Source: Scenedesmus sp. ARA3 (Eukaryota > Chlorophyta > Chlorophyceae > Sphaeropleales > Scenedesmaceae). From it: DNA of 64,000 nt. A program made the translations under genes and the position numbers. The first letter of the stretch is position 1. Each line of letters begins with the position of its first letter. Shown here piece after piece: positions 1 through 11,045 of this stretch. The notes below the pieces were generated by a model, which searched no databases, was not told the DNA's origin, and worked only from the letters and a program-made list of their open reading frames with translations. The DNA lies in contig RWJK01001545.1 in the NCBI GenBank assembly GCA_004335835.1, forward strand, positions 98,213 through 162,212, in the 5' to 3' direction.

Positions 1-1233
1 TGCAGCTGTGGCGGCAGGCTGCGCGGCAGCGGCAGCTGGCCAGGCTGCGGGGCAGGGAACTCCAACCGCACCTGCAGCATGGCAGCGGATGCACGCCTGG
101 TCTTGCAACTCACTAGCACACTTGCTGCCTGCTGTCTGAAGCTGCATGCATCACAGGCTTGCAACCAGCAGATGACAGCCAGGAGAACTGCTGTCCCTGT
201 GGACTTAGCAGCGCCCGTGTAGCCTGCGTGGACAGTTGGGTAATGGTGCCAGCATTGCTGTGCATGCAACGCAACAAGCAGCTGCCAGGCAGGAAAGCTT
301 CTGCCGCAGTGCACTGCTCAGGGCACTGCCCTCACCTTGAAGTCCTGCTCCACCTGCTCCCTGAAGCGTGTGAACACGTCAGGCATGTCCTGCAAGCCCT
401 GCTGGTAGGGCAGGTCCTCCACATGCAGCAGGCTGGGGCCCCACCGCCTCACTAGCTCAGCACGGCCCTGCAGCACAACAACAGAATGGCCTCCAGTTGC
501 GAAACATGCATGTGTGCAGGGCCAGAACTGTTGCCTAAGCCAGGGTAGCAGCTGCCCAGCCAGTTATCGTGTGTGAGCGCTGCGGCGGCTATCCGTCCAC
601 AGCTGCAGAAGCTGCTACACAAGGATTGCAAGCACAGCACATGGCTGGCTAGGTCAATACTGATGCTGTACACTGCAGTTATACCTTGATTGCTCGCTGG
701 ACCGCCGCGTCCACTGCTGTCTCCTCGCTGGTGACCTCCTCCTGGCACAGCACCAGCCCCGCCCCGGGGCCGCAGCCCTCCAGCGCAGCAGGCAGCACAG
801 CCTCGGGGGCGTCCACAGCCACCAGCAGCCCGCTGCCCAGCTGCTGCAGGCTGCACCGCAGGCCAGCCACGCACTGCTGCAGGAAGGCTGCGCGGTGCGG
901 GCCAGTCTTGCTGTTGCCCCAGGGGCTGGCAGCAAAGAAGCGCGGGTCGTAGCAGTACACAGGCAGCACCTGCAGCACAGAAAAGCAAGAGAGCACATGC
1001 AGCGTGGCCTCAAACATTCAAAGCAAGTCGCCTAGAACCTACTGGCATCACAGCACACAGGCAGACCAGCAGCAGCAGATCTTTCCAAGCCTCACCTCAT
1101 CGTACTCCCCAGTTTGGACCTTATGTACAGCCTCATTGATGATCACATTATCACGTAGCCGCAGGTCATTTCTGAACCAAAGCAGGATGCGGCGCCTGCC
1201 ACTGTTGGCTGGCTCCGCTGACGCGTCTGCCAT
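1..1233 (-). CDS. Cryptochrome-DASH, N-terminal part (cut by window edge)
   Basis: Photolyase/cryptochrome family protein of the DASH type, a flavin-binding blue-light receptor or single-strand DNA photolyase. Exons read on the minus strand are 1096-1233, 685-969, 336-467 and 71 down to the left edge; all junctions are GT-AG and phase 0. The N-terminus carries the photolyase Rossmann start (ILLWFRNDLRLRDN), followed by LPVYCYDPRFF and, in exon 3, WGPSLLHVEDLPYQQG and DMPDVFTRFREQVE, which match the CRY-DASH order. The FAD-binding C-terminal domain lies outside the window, so photolyase and photoreceptor roles cannot be separated. The ATG at 1233 starts directly before the domain; an additional upstream exon encoding an organelle-targeting peptide is possible but not seen. 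Confidence 0.85.
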
Positions 1234-1885
1234 CAGTGCGCAGCACAGGTGTAGCACAATTCCCTAGGTGCGGCACCTGCGAGTGGAGGTGTTTGCACGT
1301 CTCAGAGAACTACTCCAATTAGTTGTTTAGTGAGCGCGTTACGAGCAGGGTAGCCTGCGGCGGTGTGGGCTAACCTGGGGCTGCTACTGCTGCTGCTGCT
1401 GTCCGTGTCGCCCGGCGTACCCCATTTGAGGCCACACCAGAGCCCACGGCTGTGTAAGTGAGCGCCAGTTCAAACTTTGAATGCGTTCAAACCACAAGCC
1501 GTGATCAACCAACCGAGGCAAGGACGTTCTCTTCTTGCGATCGCCCTGCAGTCACTGCGAACCACCCGTGACAAATCCCAAAACGACGAACACCAACGGC
1601 AAAAACATCGCACGGTGTAAATCTGCACGTATATACCCGCTTGTACAACAGCCGTGGCGCAGCCGACTAAACCCGTGACGTTTGACTATAGTCAATATCT
1701 CAGCCAGGCTGACACCCGTTGAAAAAAAAACAGGCGAGTCCCTGGAATGCACTGCTTTCGTGCTCAGCTCCAACAACGGTTGGCGACAACACGCTTTGCT
1801 CAAGGTTACACAAGATTTGATGCAACATGCTAGGGGCACAATGTACGATTTGTCCAGCCACCCTGCTCAGCTTCGTCCAGCAACC
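1234..1885. promoter_or_regulatory. Intergenic: 3' end of TBC1D31-like gene and CRY-DASH upstream region
   Basis: No coding exon seen. The right part carries the short 3' UTR of the TBC1D31-like gene with its TGTAA signal at 1806-1810 (minus strand); the left part should hold the CRY-DASH promoter. It is less rich in CAG than the flanking genes. No light-responsive element was recognised. Confidence 0.45.
1806..1810 (-). terminator. Polyadenylation signal TGTAA of TBC1D31-like gene
   Basis: TGTAA on the minus strand, about 75 nt after the stop codon at 1886. TGTAA is the usual poly(A) signal of chlorophycean algae. Confidence 0.6.
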
Positions 1886-4800
1886 CTACTCATCATTCTG
1901 TGGCAGCAGCCGTGCTAGACCAGCGAGTGTAGCTGACCAGGACAGCGATGACATGCTGGTGCCGACATCACTAGCGGCGTCCGCAGCAGCTGCTGCCCGG
2001 CTGGCTTCAGCGGAGAGCGGCTGATCCCCCATCAGCTGTTCCTCGTACTGCGACAGCTGCTGCAGTAGGCTCTCCAGCTCCTCACTCGTGGCTGCAATCA
2101 GCAACCAACACAGACGGTCAGCGTTTGCAATGTTGGTGTAAAGCACAGCAGCATCACATGCTGCAAGTCAGGCACAGGATCACTGCATCATGTTGCATGC
2201 TGGCTGCCCAAGGTGCAGCTGCACACCCACCTGATGAGGACTGGCGCAGCTCAGCCGACACCCTGCCACTTGGGTCCAAGCCTGCCCTGCTGCCGCTGCT
2301 GCTGCCCAGCCGGCCCAATCCACCAGCAGGCGCAGGGCCAGCCTCAGAGCCTGACGATGATGCTCGGCTGCTGCTGGTGCTGCTCCGCAGCCCACCCTCA
2401 GCTGCCGCGGCCCGCAGGGCAGCTGCAGCTGCTGCTGCGCTGGTGCCTTCAGCACCTTGCTCCACGCTGCTGCCCCTGCTGACGTCGGCGGTCCTGGCCC
2501 TGCTCCTGATGCCCAACATGGGTGTCTCCCGCTCCACTGGGCCTGCAGCACTGCTGGTAGCTGCTGGCGCATCAAAGGACAGCGACTTGGAGCTGGGCCG
2601 CGAGGCTGAGCTGTGCTGGGTGCTGCTGGAGGAGCTGGTGATGCGGCCCAGCACCACTTGCCCTGCAGGATAGCAGCGCAGGGCGTGTAGCAGCAAGGGA
2701 CAGCAAGAAACAGCATGGAGGCTTCTGGTTCCTTGCTTGGCAGGTGCCATGCCTGCACATTTGGCTGCAAGGTGTTGGGGCGGGACATTGCTGTACTGGT
2801 GGGACAGTGAAACAGACATAACTCGATGATATGCATACTCACCAGCAGGGGCTCCACTTCCTTCAGGCACTCCCAGCAGCACCGGCTCATACAGGCCATA
2901 CGCAGCGTCTGCGTGCTGCTGCTCTGCTGCTGCAGCACCAGCTCCTGCAGCTGGTGTGTGGCTGGGTGAGCTTGTGCCAGTGCCAGGTGTGGATGAAGCA
3001 GTGAGGAATGATGATGCTGTGCCTGGGCTGTCAGCCAGTGCGCTCAGTCCAGAGAGGGGGCTGACGTCTTGCTGCTGCTGCTGGTTGAAGCTCTTGCCTG
3101 AGCTGCTGTTGCTGCCACTGCTTGCAGTCTCACTGCCTTGCGGCACAGCCTTCAAAACAGTGCAAGTCAGACAGTGCAAGTCAGTCAGCACAGCAGCCAG
3201 CCGCCCTATGCTTGCAAGGAGGGTTGGCGCCAAACGGGTGCTGCAGCAAGCACAAGACACAGTGCAAAAGGTGCACGCTGTTGGGTGATATGGTTTCGTG
3301 CAGTTCTGCTTGAGTTGCAGCCTACTATCCTGGACAGCAGGTTGAGGCCGCCCTCACCTGCAGTGCTTGCTGCAAGCCCCTGACAGCCCTGCCCCGGCGC
3401 GTGAGTGGACCCAGTCCTGCTGCTGCCAGCTGGGCAGCAGGCGGGCTGCGTGGGCTGGACACCCCCGCTTCCCGCAGCCTTGCAGCTACCCTGCTTGCTG
3501 CTGCGTAGCGCCGCGCAGGACTGCTTGCACTGCTGGAGGGTGACGCTGCAGCACTGCCTGCCCTGGGCTGGCCCCTGGTGGGTGATGCTGTGCTGCTGGC
3601 GCTCCGCTGAGTGTCAGCGAAGCCAGCCACACCAGCTGCTGTATGCGGCTCCTCCAGCACCGTCTTCAGGCGGGCAGCAGCGGCGGCGGCAAGCAATTGC
3701 TGCTGCTGTTGCTGTGCGGCAAGCCTTGCTTGTGCGAGCTGCTGGCGCGCGCGCAGCTCGGCAGCTGCCTTGTAGCTCATCTCCAGCTGCACCTGTGCCT
3801 CTGTCTCTGCCAGCAGCTGCTCCAGCTCCTGTGAGACGTTCAGGCTGCCCACAGACGACGAGGCAGGCCTGCTGCTGCTGCCTGAGGCAGTGGCTGATGC
3901 AGTGCCTGGCGCTGCTGATGCAGACACCGCGCCCTGCCTGCTGCCCTGCTCTTCTTGCAGCTCTGCTGCCACACTGCTGTAGGCTGCAGCCCACCCAAGC
4001 TTTGCACCAGCAGCTGGCTCTGTTGCGCCCGTTCTCCTGTCAACAACAGGCTGCTCCTGTGCTGCTGCAGCAGCAAGGGCCGCAGCAGCGCTGGCGGCAT
4101 CAGCTGCAAGTGCTGCTGCTGGGACTGCTGTGCTTGACTGCAAATGAGCAGTGATGGCTGCAAGCCTGGCCTCCAAGCTGCCAGCAGCACTATGGGGCCT
4201 GCCTGCTGCAGCGGCAGCAGCTGCTGCAGCTCCAGCCAGTGGTGCTGTCCTTGCAGGAGAGCCGGGCCGGCCAGGCACACCTGCTGCTGCTGCAGCTGCT
4301 GCTGCCGCAGTGGTTTCCTTCAGCACTGCTGTGACTTTGTCATGGGTGCGCTGGTCCTGCAAGCGTGGCACGGCAGGAAGCACAAGTCAGGTCCACTTTC
4401 AGTATATGTTTTTTCGAAGCATACATGCAGAAACAAGCACCTTGGCACAGCGACAATTTCAAGTTGCAATAAAAAGGCGTTGGCAGGTGACGCAACCACC
4501 GTGTGCACACACCTGTGCGAGCTGCTGCAGGATCTGCTCCACCTTGGCTGCATGCTCCGCATCTGCCTGCTGCAGCACCTGCTGCAGGCCAGCCAGCTGC
4601 TGCTCTGCTGCCTCCATACGCGCTGCGGCACCCAGCTCTGCTGCCGACATGTGCAGCTCTGCCTGGTGCTGCTTCAGTGCCTCCAGCTCGGCTGACACCG
4701 CTGCCATGCGCTGCTGCTGTTGGTCTGAGAACCTGCAAGCCGGCAGGCCAGTGCAGGTTGATTTGAAGTGTTGGTTTCACCACAACGCAACAGTCAAATT

Positions 4801-7800
4801 AAAATTGCAGCAGCACACATGACGTATAAGCTGTTGTGTGCCTGGCAGCCTCACGTTTCTGCTTAGGCATGCTGCCGCATCTGGCCCTGCCTGTGGTCAA
4901 GCCTTACTTGTTGACATCGGTCAATTTAGGTGCTATGCACCTGCGCATTGTTGTGTTGCTGAGGCATGCTGCCGCATCTGGCCCTGCCTGTGGTCAAGCC
5001 ATCAAAGTGGCTTGCTGAATGGTGTGTACATGATGCACTTGTGAAACAACAATGCCGTAACTGGCCGCTGCCTCTCAGCACTCACTGCTTCTGCTGCTCC
5101 TGCGCCTTCTGTGCGATGGCAGCCTGGCCGGCTGCTGCCAGCACAGCCTGGCGCTCAGCCTGCAGCTGCAGCTGCGTGGCCGTCATCTGCGCCTCATCCT
5201 CCGCCAGCTGGCGCAGCCTGCGCTGGCTCTCAACCTGCAGGGGCAGAGCCAAACCACCGCGTTGCACACATAGGAACACGCCACTTGTGCATCAAAACTG
5301 CTGCTGGGGACGCGAACACCACACTTTCTTGCCCTAGCTAACACGCAGCCTGAAACACGTCCGCATGAACATGATTGCTTGATTTCTTGGTCGCTGAACG
5401 GCGCACAGTGCTGCTTTGCCGTAAGCCCGCCACCTCACCTTGAGCAGCTCCTGCCGCTCCTGCAGCTCTTGTGCGAGCAGCAGGCCCTTGGCAGCCTGTC
5501 GTGCAGCCTCTTGCTCAGCAGCAGCCACCAGCCGTGCACGCCGCGCAGCCTCATGCTGCTGCTTCAGTGCACGAGCCTCATCCTGGGCCTGCCACTCTGC
5601 TGCCTTGCGTGCCTGCTCAGCTGCCAAGGCTGCGGCTTGCGCGGCAGCAGCATCTTGCAGCGCTGATGTGCCTGCAGCTGCCAGCTCGTCCTGCTGCAGG
5701 GCCCACAGGCGCTGCTGCGCCTGGAAGTCCAGAGCCTGATGTGTCAACACGAGCGGCGGCACCACAGCGACACATGTTTGCAAGCAGCTCTCTTAACTTT
5801 AAAAGGGCGGGCAGCAGGTACTTGCCGCGCCAATAACATCAGCGTTTGCACATAAGCCACCTTGCTTCATGCCATGTCTGCTGTTTCTCTGCTTTTTGGA
5901 CAACAACTTAGCCTGCTTGATGGCTGTTGGCTGCAGTGACATCTGCCACATGTGCCGCTCATGCCTCACCTTGAGGTCTTCCTCCTCCTGCTTGGCCTTC
6001 AGCGCAGCAGCGGCCTGGCGCCGCTTGTGGTCCAGCTCCGACTTGAGCCCAGCCAGCTCCGACTGCCACTCAGCGCGCAGCAGCGACACACTCGCCTGCA
6101 GCAACAAGTGGCGCACACCATCCATTACGTACCCAGGCGCCTCATGCTGCAAGACGTTAACAGGAATCGTCCCACCGTACACCCTGTTTGTTTTAGTTCA
6201 GTGCTCTCATAGCCGGCAGGTGCAACATTCAAATATAAGCATACATATCACGCCAATTTTCCTGAGCAGCAGTGTAGTGCTGGACATCGCTCACTGCATG
6301 CATCCTTCCAGGGCATTTGGTGAATGTGATGGCACTGCCGCATGTTGCCGCTGCTGCGGCTGCCGCACCTGGTGCGCCTCCTCCACCAGCCGTATCTGCT
6401 TCAGCTTCTCCTCCTTGGCCCTGTCATCCAGCCGGGAGGCAGCAGCAGCCATTGCATCATCTATGCTATGCAGCGCGGCCCGCCGCTGCGCATCCAGCGC
6501 CGCCAGCTGCTGCCGCTGCGCAGTGAGGGCAGCAGAGTCGTACGCTACCTGCTTGCTGCGCTGCTCCAGCTCAGCCACCACCTGCGCAGCAACAGCAGCA
6601 GCAGCAGCAGCTTATTCCACAGCCAAGGCGCGAGCTCAGCCATCCTTCTGTTTGGTAAAGGCCTCGAACAAGCAGTTGCTGCAAGCAACCAATACAGTTC
6701 CAACAGCCGACTTGAAGCAGCTCATGCACAGCCACATGCTGCCCGTTAGCCATGCTGCCTGCTCACGCATCTGCTCAATATTGTTCTTGGGTGACTTGCC
6801 CAAGCACACCGGCTGTGGCCCCTCACCCTGCGCCTGCGCAGCAGTGCGTCTTCAGCCTCCTGAATGCGCCGCCGCTCCATCTGCTGCAGCTCAACCGACC
6901 CAACAGGGTACTCGTTGAACACAGGGTAGGCGGCACCATCAGCGGCAGCTGGCAGGGGGCTGAACGTAGCCAGGCCCAGCTGCGCATACTGCGGTGTGCT
7001 CTGCTGCAACTTGTACGCTTGCTTGACAACCTGCATGCACATGTCAGTGATAGGTGACAGTGTCTTCCTTAGTACGAGTGAATTTTGTCATTGACTCACA
7101 CACTCCGCCCAGATACTTCAGTAGTGCCTGGTGGCAGTGAGTGGCGCACTGCAGCGTGCACACCACACGTCCAAGTGCGCACCTTTCCTGCAACATGCTT
7201 CACGCACCTGGTAGCGGCATGGCAATGGCCTTTCAGCAGCACGCATCTGGGGATGCCTTTTCAGCACAGCTCACCTTCTGCATGTCCACTGGGGGCCGGC
7301 TCTCCAGCAGCCGCTGCAGCTGCGCCTCATCTTGCACAGCCAGCAGTGGCTGGCGCAGCGTGATGAGGTAGCTGGCCAGCAGCTGGTACAGGAAGCCGGG
7401 GCCTGCTGGCGCTGCCAGGCAGTGGTCCCACAGCACCTGCCAGTCAGCTTGGCTGGGCAGCACGTCCGACAGTGCCCCTGACAGCTGCTGCCAGAGCTGC
7501 TGCAGCAGCGGCACACCCAGCTGCTGCAGGTGAGCGCCCAGCTCCAGGTTGTGCTGAGACAGCAGCAGCTGCAGCACAGCAGTAGCAAGGCGTGGTTTGG
7601 TCGACAGCACCTCAGTTGCCGCATTGCTTGTATAAAGAGTTCTCCTTCTGCTGGCAGTTCCAAAGCATCCAGGTGGCAATCGACATGCTATTTTCACATG
7701 CGGGAGGGGCCAGTCAGCTGTGAAGGCTGGTACTTGGCCGGCACAAACTTCCCCCAACCGCCACGCACACGTCCGGAACACCTCAACTCACCAGGAAGCG

Positions 7801-10298
7801 CCGTAGCAGTGGCAGTGGTGGGTTGGGGAACAGCTCAAACCAGCCACTGCACCAGTTGAGCAGCAGCGTTGCCACCAGCTCGAAGGCTGCCTCAGCCTTG
7901 GTGCCATACAGCTTGACAAAGGGGAACACAAAGCGCGGCAGGAAGCCAGCCTCGGCTGCAGACACATGGAGACAGCGGCAGTAGCACATGTTGTGGCGGT
8001 TGCACTGCGCCGCCGCTGAGTCTGCAGCAGTTGGTGTGCCACCACGCACTGCCAGCTCCACGATTTACATGGACATGCACATACAGTCCAGCTAGCCCCA
8101 TCTGTAGCCTGCTCACCAAACAGAGGGCACCAGTGCGCCAGCTGTGACAGGCAGGCCTGTAGCCTGACCGCCTGTGTGTTCCTGGTGCCGCCAGGCAGCT
8201 GCTGCGCCAGGTCCCTGTAGGCGGGATGCACCCCCTTGTCCTGTAGCAGGCTGAAGGCTGCTGTGTTGTGCGGCAGCCTCAGCAGGTGGTCCCTGCAGGG
8301 GTGCATGTGCTGGCAGTGGTGGCTCTATGTCTAGCAGTGTGGTATACGATGATTAATGCGCTGTTGAACCACAGCAACTGTGTGTGACACTAGTTTGCAG
8401 GAAGCGATCTGGAAGCAAGCTGGCGGAGTCGCGCCTATGATGCTGGGGCAAGGCAGTCACGCATGACACGAGCTCACCAGATCAGCTGCCTGTAGTGCGC
8501 AGGGAACTCTCCATACGCAGACAGCATGTCCTGCAGCTTGCGCTTGTTCAGCGCAACAGCTGGTGCATCCAGCGCCGACACACGCAGCTGCCCAGGCACT
8601 GCCAAGCCTGCCTGCGCTTTGCCGCTGCTGTTACCACTGGCATCCTTGCTGCGCTGCTTCGCTGCCTTGGCGGCCTGTCCTGCAGCCTTGGCTGGGACGT
8701 TGACCACATCTGACAGAACTGCAACAGGAGCACGCAGCACATCAGTGCTTGCCCCAACTTTGCTGCCTGTGCGGCTGCTGGTTACCAGGACACCGGCACC
8801 AGCAGGCAGTTGCTGAAGCTGTGCCTCTTCCAGCCGCTGCACTTGTTGTGCAGGGCTGCTGTGTTGCTGGGCACCTCTCCTGACAGCTGCCAGGTCATAG
8901 ACGCGCGCCAAGCCGTCACTGCACACCACTGCCATGCTGTTGGCGCGTGCATCCATGCTGAAGCAGCAGGCCCTGCTGCCTGGGGATGACAGGCGCAGTG
9001 CTGCAGTGAAGCGGGCTGCATGCAGGTCCACGAACGTGATGCTGCCATCGCTGGCAAGCACTGCAGGGGCACACATGCACAAGTAGCACACAGTACGTGA
9101 GGGCGGACGCATCGCATGCAAGCATGGCAACTGCAGGGCTGCTACATTTGCAGGACTTGGAACAATAACAAACTGTTCAGCTGCTGCAGTGGTGTCTTAT
9201 TCCAAACGAAACTAGATCCATGCAACAAACAGATAGTGCGCGATTGCTTGGGCTCGCATGCACAGCCTCTGCCTACCTGCAACTGAGCTGCTGTCCGGCA
9301 GCAGCTGCACCTGCGCGATGCCATACAGCTCCTGTGGCAGCAGCAACGCATGCACTAACCGCAGCTGCTGCAGGCTGTATACCAGCAGCAGTGCCGGCGT
9401 GCGGCAGCCCACCAGCAGCCACTGCTCGTCAGCGCTGATGCTGAGGCAGCTGGGGGTGAAGCGGCACTGCTGCTGCCCGCATGGCGTCTGCAGCCTGGCC
9501 ACCTCCCGCAGCTCCCGTGTGCTCCACAGCACTATGTCTCCGGATGCTGCCGCTGCTGCTATCAGGTTGCCTGGTGGCGAGAACGCTGCCACACTGGAGC
9601 CGTAGGGTGCACCGCTCAGCATGCGCCGCTGGCGGAACGTCTGTGTGGTTGCAGCCAGGCAGCGGCAGAAGGGCATGTTGCGCGCCGCTGTTAGCCCCAG
9701 GTTGCATAGTGCGGCGCTTAAAAGCAGCACAGCAGGCTGGTGTCCCTTGGCATTGCTAAGTCCACTTTCAGGCTTATTACATCAGCAGTGGTGCATGCTG
9801 TCAACACGCCATCATGAAGCAGCAGCACCTCACCTGCATGTCCCACAGCAGCACAGCATCCGCTGATGCTGACAGCAGCTGCTCAGTGTCTGACTTGGTG
9901 GACAAGCTGACAACTGCTGCTCTGTGTCCAGGCAGCTTGGCCAGGCGTGCATTGCTGCTGGAGATGTCGAAGCAGTGGATGTCACCGCTGCTGCAGCCCA
10001 CAAACAGTCGCCTGCTCAACCTGGCCATGAATGCTGCGGAAGTACCCGCGCTGGGCAAGGTGTCTAGAAGCGTGTAGCGCTGCTTGTTCAGGTGCAGTGC
10101 ATACACAGCACCGCAGTCTGTGACCAAGCCAAGCGCATCTGCATCTGGAGCAAACGCACAGGCAGTACAGCGCTGCGGTGCCGCCTTGTTGCTGCCGCTT
10201 GACAGCACACGCACTGTCAGCACTAGGCCGTGTTCGTTGGGTGACTGAGGCTGTTGGAGCCTGCCCACTTTCCCCACTAGCTCAGCTGTTGGGGGCAT
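1886..10298 (-). CDS. TBC1D31/WDR67-like WD40 + TBC + coiled-coil protein
   Basis: Ortholog-like to human TBC1D31 (WDR67), a centriolar-satellite/centrosome protein needed for ciliogenesis. Sixteen exons (minus): 9834-10298, 9277-9640, 8478-9060, 8117-8292, 7792-7955, 7275-7610, 6827-7030, 6369-6581, 5970-6095, 5439-5735, 5086-5234, 4513-4732, 3358-4356, 2843-3149, 2231-2662, 1886-2091; the frame is open throughout (1746 codons). Residues 1 to about 460 are WD40-type repeats. The TBC part follows (about 463-765: AYGEFPAHYRQLIW, FVFPFVKLYG, LLLNWCSGWFELFPNPP, YPVFNEYP), closely paralleling the human order. Residues 765-1100 are coiled coil rich in Ala, Gln, Arg and Glu. Human TBC1D31 is about 1066 residues; residues 1100-1746 here are an extra Ala/Ser/Gln-rich tail. 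The paired Arg/Gln catalytic fingers of active Rab-GAPs are not evident, as in the animal protein, so GAP activity is doubtful. Confidence 0.88.
4865..5000. repeat. 39-bp direct repeat in a TBC1D31-like intron
   Basis: Two identical 39-nt copies at 4865-4903 and 4962-5000, 97 nt apart, inside the intron between exons 5086-5234 and 4513-4732. The 58 nt between the copies are not repeated. This looks like a local duplication; no function is inferred. Confidence 0.85.
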
Positions 10299-11045
10299 GT
10301 TGCTGTATGGTGCTGCTGCCCTGACCTGGGCAACAACAGTCTGGACAGGGCTAGCTCAAGCAATGCCTGATTTCAAGCGCTTGACGTGTCGTATTATTTG
10401 TGTCAATTACAAATGGAATCACTAGAGAATAATAAGTAGTAATCAGCCCCGTCACGATTGCCACTTCCCATCGACAAGTACCCGGTGCTCAGACAGACAG
10501 TCCCACAACGACATCAAAAAGCATTCCAGTAACAAGATTACAGCTGCACAAGAATCTTTATTGACGGCGTTCCGCAACGACTCAGGTCGCCCACCTGACA
10601 ATATTTCGAACGCAAAACAGCACAGAACCACAGGCAGGAGCCCACCAACAATCATGCGGTGCAGAGCTTCTCAGTTCGCCTAAGCATGCTGCATCACCCA
10701 CCACATGAGCAGCATCGTATGCACACAGGAACCTCTCAAACACAGGCGCCCAAGCCCCCTCTCTGCCCCTCTGCGCAACGACAGTGTCGCACTGTCAGTC
10801 ACTGCCTATGGGGGCTGGCAACAGGCGAGACGTGCTCTCGACAGGTGTTGGGTTTAAAAAAACTCAGCAGCAAGCAATTGCCATGCACTGAAACTTGAAT
10901 GACCCCCACCCCCCTCCCCACTGTCCACGAATCCCACCAGATCACCGCCCGCAGCCGCAAGCGCGCTGCAGCTGCCAGCTATAGCCACTGCAGCTCCCTG
11001 CTGTGCTTGCTGCTGCTACTGCTTCAGCAGGCAAGACGAAAGCCA
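10299..11045. other. Intergenic: TBC1D31-like promoter and 3' UTR of LRR-DUF506 gene
   Basis: No coding exon. The part next to 11045 is C/A-rich on the plus strand, the pattern of 3' flanks of minus-strand genes here; a TGTAA signal on the minus strand lies at 10538-10542. The part from about 10300 to 10440 should contain the promoter of the TBC1D31-like gene; no TATA box was identified. Confidence 0.4.
10538..10542 (-). terminator. Candidate poly(A) signal TGTAA for LRR-DUF506 gene
   Basis: TGTAA on the minus strand about 500 nt after the stop at 11046. A second copy lies around 10407. Which one is used cannot be told from sequence. Confidence 0.4.

Noticed and set aside
4865..5000. Direct repeats (also 49952-50020) as a CRISPR-like array
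   Set aside because: Only two copies each, uneven context, and the DNA is clearly eukaryotic nuclear.
5869..6918. 349-codon plus-strand frame antisense to the TBC1D31-like gene
   Set aside because: Composed of Cys/Ser/Ala from CTG-rich antisense codons; no domain, and the minus-strand exons are well supported.
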